Shown in pieces: positions 58,034 through 64,000 of a stretch of DNA of 64,000 nt (its first letter is position 1; each line of letters begins with the position of its first letter). The DNA is taken from the NCBI RefSeq assembly GCF_014268445.2, contig NZ_CP077089.1:3775501-3839500 (forward strand), given 5' to 3'. Under the pieces are notes generated by a model that searched no databases, was not told where the DNA came from, and saw nothing but the letters and a program-made list of their open reading frames with translations. Made by a program: the position numbers and the translations under genes. Source of the DNA: Pseudomonas tensinigenes. GTDB taxonomy: Bacteria; Pseudomonadota; Gammaproteobacteria; Pseudomonadales; Pseudomonadaceae.

Positions 58034-59227
58034 ATGACCAACCCGGACTTTGCACCCGACATCGAAGCCATTCGCAGTATTGACTCGGTGCCGGTCATCC
58101 TGAGCATGGTCAAACACCTCACCGGCATGCGTTTCGCCGCGGTGGCACGGGTCACCGAAAGCAACTGGGTGGCGTGCGCCGTTGATGACTCGATTGATTT
58201 CGGGCTCAAACCCGGTGGCGAACTGGTGCTCGAATCAACCATCTGCCACGAGATCCGCCAGCATCAGCAGCCGGTGATCTTCGGTCATGCCAGTACGCAC
58301 CCGGTCTTTTCGCTGCACCACACGCCGAAAACCTATGGGCTGGAAAGCTACATTTCCATTCCCATCGTCAAAGCCAACGGCGAGTTCTTCGGCACGCTGT
58401 GCGCCATCGACTCGGTCCCGGCCAATATCGATGAACCGGCCATTACCAAAACACTCACCTTGTTCGCTCAATTGATCGCCATGAACCTGGACACGCACCG
58501 TCATCTGGAAGCGACCCAGATCGAGCTGAACAACGCCAATGAACTCGGGCGCCTGCGCGAGCAGTTCATCGCCGTACTCGGCCATGACCTGCGCACACCT
58601 CTAAGTGCGGTGCGCATGAGCGCCGACCTGCTGGAAAGCAAAACCGAAGACAAACGTTCGCTCAACCTGATTGCGGCAATTCGCAACAGCTCGGTACGCA
58701 TGGGCGTGTTGATCGAAAACATCCTCGACTTTGCCCGAGGACGACTGGGCGGCGGGATTCCGGTACAGCGCAAGCTGGTGGATGACTTGCAGCAGACCCT
58801 GCAATTGACGCTCGCTGAGGTTAAAGCCTCGCACCCGCAAGCGATTTTCATCGATGAGCTGGACGTGCCGGCGGGCGTCTATTGCGATGAGTTGCGCATC
58901 AGTCAGTTGCTTTCCAATCTGCTGGGCAATGCCGTCACCCACGGCTCGAACAGCACACCGATCATCCTCAAAGCCTGTGCAGAAAACGACGAGATCGTGA
59001 TTTCCCTGACCAATCAGGGCACGCCGATTTCAGCGCAGCTGATGCCCTTGCTGTTCGAACCCTTCTCCCGCGCCGAAGCCGGGCAACGTTGCGAGGGCTT
59101 GGGACTGGGGCTTTACATCGCCTCGCAGATAGCGATGGCACACAACGGCACGTTGAGCGTGACCTCGAGCGCCGAGTCGGGAACCTGCTTCGTGGCGAGC
59201 TTCCCGGCCCGATTCAAATGGGTTTAA
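58034..59227 (+). CDS. GAF-domain sensor histidine kinase
   Basis: The 397-residue product has an N-terminal GAF domain (VARVTESNWVACAVDDSID, HPVFSLHHTPKTYGLESYIS, GEFFGTLCAIDSVPAN), then HisKA with the phospho-acceptor VLGHDLRTPLSAV near residue 193, and an HATPase domain (QLLSNLLGNAVTHGSN, GLGLGLYIASQIAMAHNG). No membrane segment, so it is cytoplasmic; no response regulator is adjacent. The GAF part resembles those of bacteriophytochrome-like kinases without a chromophore. Its end overlaps the convergent lysE-type gene by four bases. Confidence 0.86.
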   Translation: MTNPDFAPDIEAIRSIDSVPVILSMVKHLTGMRFAAVARVTESNWVACAVDDSIDFGLKPGGELVLESTICHEIRQHQQPVIFGHASTHPVFSLHHTPKTYGLESYISIPIVKANGEFFGTLCAIDSVPANIDEPAITKTLTLFAQLIAMNLDTHRHLEATQIELNNANELGRLREQFIAVLGHDLRTPLSAVRMSADLLESKTEDKRSLNLIAAIRNSSVRMGVLIENILDFARGRLGGGIPVQRKLVDDLQQTLQLTLAEVKASHPQAIFIDELDVPAGVYCDELRISQLLSNLLGNAVTHGSNSTPIILKACAENDEIVISLTNQGTPISAQLMPLLFEPFSRAEAGQRCEGLGLGLYIASQIAMAHNGTLSVTSSAESGTCFVASFPARFKWV

Positions 59228-59865
59228 GCCGTCTGCCGACGCATCGTCAGAATCGCCGCACCAAAACCGATAAACGTAGACCCGACCACCCGGCTGACCC
59301 AACGAGACAACGCCGGACGAGTCAACACACCCTTGGCCCGCGAAGCCAGCGCGGCATAAACGCTCAGTGACGACACCGACAACGCCATGAAGATCGAAGT
59401 CAGGATCAGAAACTGCGGCAGCAGCGCGGCGTCCTGATCAATGAACTGTGGGAACAGCGCCGTAAAAAACATCGTCGCCTTGGGGTTGGTCACCGCGGTC
59501 AGGAATGCCGATTTGTACAACTTGCCGCGCGTCGGCCGCACCTTGCTCGCATCGCCCTCGACTCCCTCAGGCAGCATCGGGCCTTTCTTGAACAGCTGCT
59601 TGACGCCGAGGTAGAACAGATACCCGGCACCGATGATCTTCACCGCATTGAACAGCAGTTCCGAACTGGCCAACAACGCCCCCAACCCCAACATCGCCGC
59701 CGCCGACAGACAGAATAAGCCACTGGCGTTACCCAACGACGACCAGATCGTGCTGCGCTGCCCATGTGCGAGGCTATTGTTGATCGCCATCAACGTCGCC
59801 GGCCCCGGACTGGCGATGGCAATTGCGGCGACCAGAGTGAAGGTCAATATCGAGTGAGAATCCAT
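59224..59865 (-). CDS. LysE/RhtB family exporter
   Basis: The 213-residue product has six spans and the family N-terminus LTFTLVAAIAIASPGPATLM, AINNSLAHGQRSTIW, plus KLYKSAFLTAVTNPKATMFF. It exports amino acids or related compounds. The ATG at 59865 (MDSHSILTF) is chosen; an ATG five codons upstream is the alternative. Confidence 0.88.
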   Translation of the reverse strand: MDSHSILTFTLVAAIAIASPGPATLMAINNSLAHGQRSTIWSSLGNASGLFCLSAAAMLGLGALLASSELLFNAVKIIGAGYLFYLGVKQLFKKGPMLPEGVEGDASKVRPTRGKLYKSAFLTAVTNPKATMFFTALFPQFIDQDAALLPQFLILTSIFMALSVSSLSVYAALASRAKGVLTRPALSRWVSRVVGSTFIGFGAAILTMRRQTA

Positions 59866-59932
59866 TTTCGCTGCTCGCAAGATTGAAGTTGCCGCATGTT
59901 ACAACAACCGGCTGCATAGCCCAGATCAAAAG

Positions 59933-60081
59933 CCCCTCACCCTAACCCTCTCCCAAAGGGAGAGGGGACTGACGGTGGTGTTTGGGAGAGTTACGCCGAC
60001 GTGCGATACCGCGTTGAACTCAGATGTTGAAAAGCCCACAAACCGGCCCCCTCTCCCTCGGGAGAGGGCTGGGGTGAGGGG
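59933..60081. repeat. Dispersed palindromic repeat, complete copy C
   Basis: A complete 149-bp element: about 21-bp imperfect terminal inverted repeats (CCCCTCACCCTAACCC at the left, GGGCTGGGGTGAGGGG at the right), each with its own short hairpin, and an internal part with TTACGCCGACGTGCGATACC and GAAAAGCCCACAAACCGG. The internal part is the reverse complement of the unit in the tandem array at 47429. Confidence 0.85.
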
Positions 60082-60589
60082 CAAATCCACCACAAAACCA
60101 AAGCCGAACACCCGCGCCCTTCACCACTCAATAGGCCGAGTGTCAGCTCGCCTGCTCTTGATCTTGATCCACGGGCGACGTCGGAAGGCTGAGTGGAGGG
60201 ATTGATCCGGGCGTGGGAGCGCAGCGACCGTTTGGCGCAGCCAAACACAGCGAGAGGAGGTGCAGCGAAGCAAACCGTAGGCGCTGCGCCCGGATCGATC
60301 CCGCAGCGAAGGAACCCCGAGCCCCAGCGAGCGGGCCGCACGTAGGAGCAAGCGTTTTTTGCTTACTTTTTTTGGCGTTTGAAAAAAAGTGAGTCGCCGT
60401 AAGGGCGAAACCGTAATAAGCCATCACCGCAGCAACGGATATTCACAAAGAACACCCCGAGCCTGGTCGGCCCAAAGGCCGCCAAGAACCAAAAAAAAAG
60501 CCCCGCAACCGAATAAACAGCGCGAGGCAAAAAATTGGTTGGTTGCGGCCAACCAAAGGAGCTCAGTCAAATACACACAACGGGCAAAA
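60082..60589. other. Gene-free GC-rich spacer, probable dispersed repeat
   Basis: Six frames show only short, overlapping, low-quality ORFs. The wording (TTTTTTTGGCGTTTGAAAAA, then GTGAGTCGCCGTAAGGGCG) is one I have seen repeatedly between genes in P. fluorescens-group genomes, so it is probably a family of long intergenic repeats rather than a gene. It ends near the terminator region of the lipoprotein gene. Confidence 0.45.
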
Positions 60590-60931
60590 TCAGATGCAAT
60601 CCTGCGCAGCCCGTTCAAAACTCGAAGGCAAAAGATTCGAAGCCAACAAATGCCGCTCGTAGATAAACACCTTTCCGCCACTACCCGCCTTGTACGCCTC
60701 CAGCACGTTGTCAGCCGAAACCTTGCTCGGCACCACAATCCGGTAGCTGCGCTGAGTCTGCGAAACCGTCGGGTTCAACGCACTGCCCTGCAACTTCGGC
60801 ACAACACAATCGGCGTACTGCGCAGGCGTCTTGCTGGTCTGCAAAGTCAAGCTCGGGTTATTCGGCGCCGAAGCGCAACCGGCGAGCAGCAAAGAGGCAA
60901 CGGCCAAAGCAGGCACAAAGAAAAGACGCAT
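60590..60931 (-). CDS. Lipoprotein, 113 aa
   Basis: The start at 60931 gives a short signal ending in the lipobox LLAGC (Cys near residue 18) after AGGATGACACCG. The mature part contains two further Cys (YADCVVPKLQGS and AAQDCI) likely to form a disulfide. Frames upstream to 61006 are not translated. The family is unknown; it stands next to another exported protein on the same strand. Confidence 0.72.
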   Translation of the reverse strand: MRLFFVPALAVASLLLAGCASAPNNPSLTLQTSKTPAQYADCVVPKLQGSALNPTVSQTQRSYRIVVPSKVSADNVLEAYKAGSGGKVFIYERHLLASNLLPSSFERAAQDCI

Positions 60932-61017
60932 CGGTGTCATCCTGAAAATAAAGGTTCGGTTCAACCGGCAACGGTTCAGCCTCACGGAGCCGCCGTCGCC
61001 ATTCATGTTTTAAGTGT

Positions 61018-61662
61018 TCAGCTCGACGCCACCAGCGCCTTGAGCGACACATCAAATTGCTTCAAGGCGTTGAGTTGCAAGTCACGCTGCTTGTCGATTT
61101 GTGCAGCAATGGCCGGCGCCGCCTGGTTATGCACCCAGACCGATGGCAACTGTTTCTCGACGGCGCCTTCAGCCTTGCCGATGTATTGCAGGTCGGCGTC
61201 GTAGAAACGTGCGGTGAAGCGCGCTTCGACCAGGCTGTTTTGCTGCGTCAGCAAGCGATTGAAGGTGTCGAGCTTCACCACCACGTCCGGATGCGCCTGC
61301 ACCAAGGCATCAAGGTTGTCGTATACGGTCACCGACAAGAACTGCTGTTGCAATGAACTCACCAGCCAGTCGATGGCCAGTTCCGGATCGGAACTGCTGA
61401 CAAAGGCTTCGCGAATCCGCGAGTCGAGCGCATCTTTCGCGCCGTTGACCGCCATGTCGTGGTAACGCTCAAGGTATTGCAGGTTGTCCAGGGTATTCTC
61501 GCTGAGCAACACACCCACGGTTTGCGAATGTTGCAACGTGGCACTGCTGCCCGTGATGGTCTGGAAATGACACGACCCGGCGTCCGCTGCGTAAGTCGGA
61601 GCTGTGAACAGTGCGCCGCCTGTTAGCAGGGCGACCATAGCCAGTCGGGTCAGTGTGTTCAT
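61018..61662 (-). CDS. Exported protein, 214 aa
   Basis: The start at 61662 (MNTLTRLAMVALLTGGALFT) begins a signal peptide cleaved after TYA; upstream in-frame codons to 61794 have no binding site. The mature part is mixed alpha/beta (TVGVLLSENTLDNLQYLERY, LVSSLQQQFLSVTVYDNLDA) and ends in a helical LKALVASS. Possibly in one operon with the lipoprotein downstream. I do not recognise the family. Confidence 0.62.
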   Translation of the reverse strand: MNTLTRLAMVALLTGGALFTAPTYAADAGSCHFQTITGSSATLQHSQTVGVLLSENTLDNLQYLERYHDMAVNGAKDALDSRIREAFVSSSDPELAIDWLVSSLQQQFLSVTVYDNLDALVQAHPDVVVKLDTFNRLLTQQNSLVEARFTARFYDADLQYIGKAEGAVEKQLPSVWVHNQAAPAIAAQIDKQRDLQLNALKQFDVSLKALVASS

Positions 61663-61831
61663 CGCGCAGATTCCTTGAGCGGCGTGTTCGATGGAGGCGA
61701 TTTTCCGCCGATTGCCGACAAAGCAGAACTTGCGTTTCTTGATGGTCACTATTACTTCTAGCAATAGTTGCGCGACGTGCAGACTGATACACACTCAATA
61801 CAAGTAGAAAAAGACCCATGAGGAACCTTCC

Positions 61832-62080
61832 TTGAGAACGTTTGACCTGATCCGAGACGCCGTTCTGCCCGACTTCCGCGAGCGTGTGGCCGAGTACCTG
61901 GTCCAGTACGAAAGCATATTGCTGGACAAAAACCTCACAGACCCGCAGCTAATCATCGACACCGCCAATCAGTTGCGCGGTTACCTGCGCGGGCTCAACA
62001 CCACGCGCGTGCTGGGCATGGCGTACTGGGAAGAGCTGGATCGTCGAGTCGTCGACACCTGGCTCACGCCCGAGCAATGA
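61832..62080 (+). CDS. Small protein, 82 aa, TTG start
   Basis: A TTG at 61832 follows GAGGAACC; the only nearby ATG (61818) leads to a five-codon dead end. The product is compact and mixed (MRTFDLIRDAVLPDFRERVA, DTANQLRGYLRGLNTTRVLG, YWEELDRRVVDTWLTPEQ). Unknown function. Its end overlaps the long frame that runs into the diguanylate cyclase gene. Confidence 0.55.
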   Translation: MRTFDLIRDAVLPDFRERVAEYLVQYESILLDKNLTDPQLIIDTANQLRGYLRGLNTTRVLGMAYWEELDRRVVDTWLTPEQ

Positions 62081-62227
62081 CCGATCCGCGCAGTGGTTGG
62101 GGCGGCGGCGAGCAACCGCGCCCTCCCCGCTGCCAGTGGTCTGCGCGGCAACACGACCTCTGCGAAAAAGCCGCCCGAACGCTTACAATCGCCGGTCTCA
62201 CTGCCAATCAGACAGGCTCATCCAGAA

Positions 62228-63385
62228 ATGCCGCTCGACCCACCTACGATGCTGACCATTTCCATCGCCCTCGCAGCCGCCGCCGCGCTGTATCTGGCGA
62301 TCGAGTGGCGCAGCATTCGTGAGCCTTCGCTACTGTTCTGGAGCGCCGGTTTCGCCACCATCACCGTCGGTTCCACCCTGGCCCTGTTGCGCAGCAGCGG
62401 TTTTCTGCTGATCGGCATCTGGTTTGCCAACGGGCTGCTGGTGACCGCGCATTTTCTGTTCCTGCTCGGCGTGGCACGCTTTACCCAGATACGGCTGTCG
62501 CCGGCCTGGTACCTGATCTTCGTCACCTGGCTGGTCATGCTGTTGCTGCCGGACGGGCCGCTGTGGTCGAAGGTCATGTTGGCGGCCAATTCGCTGCTGG
62601 TGGCACTGGCGACGCTCAAGGCCAGCTCACTGCTGCGCCCCCACGGCAAGTCGTTGAGCGTCGGCGCGGTGCAGTTGCGTTACGTTTTGCTCGGTCACGG
62701 GATCTTCTATGTGGCCAAAGCCCTGACCGTGGTGATCCCCGGCACGCTGATCGATCTGGCGGCGTTTCGTGGCGAGATCATCCAGATTTCCCTGGTCGAA
62801 GGTGCGATGGCGATCATGTTGATCGCCCTGTCGATGACCGGCACCGAACGCTATCGCCGGGAAAAACAGATCGCCCGCCTCGCCGAGCGTGATCCGCTGA
62901 CCGCCCTGTACAACCGCCGCGCTCTGGAAAAACGCGCACCGCGCCTGCTCGAACAGGTTTCGCCGGAGCATCCCGGCGCCCTGCTGCTGATCGACATCGA
63001 CAACTTCAAACTGGTCAACGACCAGTACGGCCACACCGCCGGGGATCGTTTGCTGATCGCACTGAGCGAGATGATCCGCTCGGTGCTGCCGCGCAATGCG
63101 CTGACGGCGCGTCTGGGCGGTGACGAGTTTGTCATCCTACTCAACAGCACATCAGGCGAGCGCGTCATGGAACTGGGCAATACATTGCGCGAGCAGTTTC
63201 TGAGCACCACCTCACAGACATTCCCCACTACCGCGGCCGTGACACTGAGCATCGGCGCCAGCCTGTTCGACAACACGCCCGTCAACCTGACGGCACTGAT
63301 CGAACAAGGCGACGCGGCACTCTACGAATCGAAACGCGGCGGGCGCAATCGCCTGCGCCTGACCGGACTCACTACGCCAGGATAA
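62228..63385 (+). CDS. Diguanylate cyclase (GGDEF) with six-span membrane domain
   Basis: The start at 62228 (MPLDPPTMLTISIALAAAA) is taken; 62249 is a close alternative, and the open frame further upstream is not protein-like. Residues ~10-185 form six or seven spans; residues ~215-385 are a GGDEF domain with LTALYNRRALEKRAPRLLEQ, LLLIDIDNFKLVNDQYGHTA and the active site RLGGDEFVIL. The RxxD inhibitory site before GGDEF is absent. It makes cyclic di-GMP; no EAL domain is present. Confidence 0.86.
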   Translation: MPLDPPTMLTISIALAAAAALYLAIEWRSIREPSLLFWSAGFATITVGSTLALLRSSGFLLIGIWFANGLLVTAHFLFLLGVARFTQIRLSPAWYLIFVTWLVMLLLPDGPLWSKVMLAANSLLVALATLKASSLLRPHGKSLSVGAVQLRYVLLGHGIFYVAKALTVVIPGTLIDLAAFRGEIIQISLVEGAMAIMLIALSMTGTERYRREKQIARLAERDPLTALYNRRALEKRAPRLLEQVSPEHPGALLLIDIDNFKLVNDQYGHTAGDRLLIALSEMIRSVLPRNALTARLGGDEFVILLNSTSGERVMELGNTLREQFLSTTSQTFPTTAAVTLSIGASLFDNTPVNLTALIEQGDAALYESKRGGRNRLRLTGLTTPG

Positions 63386-63393
63386 TAAAAACC

Positions 63394-63909
63394 ATGTCCA
63401 GCCTCGATACTCCCCTGCAAGACCTCGCTGCCCCCGAAGGCGTCTGCTACGGCTGCGGCGGCCGCAATCCACACGGCTTGCACGTCAAAAGCCATTGGCA
63501 TGAAGACGGCGTGCACGTCATTGCCGAACACCTGCCGGAGGCCAAGTACTGCGGCTGGCCGGATCTGGTCTACGGGGGGCTGATCGCCATGCTGGTCGAC
63601 TGCCATTCCAACTGGGCGGCGATGGCTTACCACTACCGTGCGGAGAACCGCGAACCTGGCAGCCTGCCGCGTATCGACTGTGTCACCGGTAACCTCGGCA
63701 TCAAGTTCATCAAACCAACACCGATGGGCGTACCGCTGACTCTGCGCGCGAAAGTCGAGGGTGACGTCGGACGCAAGACGCGGGTGATCTGTGAGGTGTT
63801 TGCCGGGGATCTGCTGACGGCAGTGGGTGATTCGGTGTTTGTGCGGGTCGATACAGGGCAACTGGCGGATTCGGCGCATGGGCGAAAAAGCCAAAGCCCC
63901 TCACCCTAA
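63394..63909 (+). CDS. PaaI/hotdog-fold thioesterase family protein
   Basis: The 171-residue product has a Cys-rich start (CYGCGGRNPHGLHVKSHWHE) and a hotdog core (YCGWPDLVYGGLIAMLVDCH, LRAKVEGDVGRKTRVICEVF). Residues H/N and D in the core fit PaaI-type thioesterases. Starts nine bases after the GGDEF gene. The last residues PSP and the stop codon come from a dispersed repeat. Confidence 0.78.
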   Translation: MSSLDTPLQDLAAPEGVCYGCGGRNPHGLHVKSHWHEDGVHVIAEHLPEAKYCGWPDLVYGGLIAMLVDCHSNWAAMAYHYRAENREPGSLPRIDCVTGNLGIKFIKPTPMGVPLTLRAKVEGDVGRKTRVICEVFAGDLLTAVGDSVFVRVDTGQLADSAHGRKSQSPSP

Positions 63910-64000
63910 CCCTCTCCCATAGGGAGAGGGGACTGACCGAGTTGTTTGGTTGAAATACGCCGACCTGAGATATCGAGCCGAACTCGGGTTTTGCAAAATC
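63898..64000. repeat. Dispersed palindromic repeat, copy D (runs off the edge)
   Basis: Begins CCCCTCACCCTAACCC, then a GGGAGAGGGGACTGACC hairpin and an inner part with TACGCCGACCTGAGATATCG. It continues past the right edge of the window. Confidence 0.8.

Overview
The window is chromosomal DNA of a Pseudomonas, most likely of the P. fluorescens group. The evidence is the gene content (DUF6124 pair, PhnCDE-type transporter with two permeases, YghU, RlhA, GlxA-type regulator), the GC-rich codon use, and Pseudomonas-type REP hairpins. It falls into two parts: positions 1 to about 28,480 are the early half and integration end of a lambda-like prophage, and the rest is ordinary chromosome.

Prophage. 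The window starts inside the late operon (minus strand: metallopeptidase 5' end, small genes, holin pair). A gene-free leader ending in an intrinsic terminator (about 1903-2132) sits before the holin, where lambda has its late promoter, 6S RNA and tR'. Upstream is a tightly overlapping minus-strand operon in lambda order: Cro-like repressor, early genes, an HTH-HNH protein, an O-like initiator with five iterons inside its gene (probable origin), a P-like partner, NinB, NinG and a gene in the Q position. The CI repressor (plus) faces Cro across three operators; two more operators about 3 kb away mark an OL-like control region. Downstream of cI, in the place of lambda rexAB, is an unrecognised three-gene module with membrane proteins, closed by a terminator. 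Plus-strand early genes (annealing-protein candidate, Gp157, many small coupled ORFs, DNA methyltransferases, DUF4224, integrase) run to the attachment site, a 61-bp 3' tRNA-Ser fragment at 28,417. Opposing minus-strand cargo genes are interspersed: a two-gene membrane/pentapeptide-like module, a proteasome-fold (Ntn hydrolase) protein, a membrane protein and an EVE-HNH type IV restriction-like nuclease. Two gene-free stretches (11,135-11,450 and 12,840-13,255) look like structured RNA and share an unusual hairpin.

Chromosome. From 28,742 on: acyltransferase, cupin, LysR regulators, glutathione S-transferases, two RidA proteins, 23S rRNA hydroxylase RlhA, tRNA-Gln, epoxide-hydrolase-like enzyme, DUF6124 pair with a C4-like RNA upstream, GlxA-type regulator, radical SAM protein, a phosphonate/selenate-type ABC transporter operon, an MHS-family MFS transporter, DUF72, a thiamine-diphosphate enzyme, DUF2798, alpha/beta hydrolase, GFA protein, TonB siderophore receptor, GAF histidine kinase, LysE exporter, two exported proteins, a diguanylate cyclase and a thioesterase. 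A dispersed palindromic repeat family occurs at four places, once as six exact 112-bp tandem units; it supplies the stop codons of two genes.

All calls come from reading the sequence and from memory of the families; no database search was run. The left prophage end and most late genes lie outside the window.
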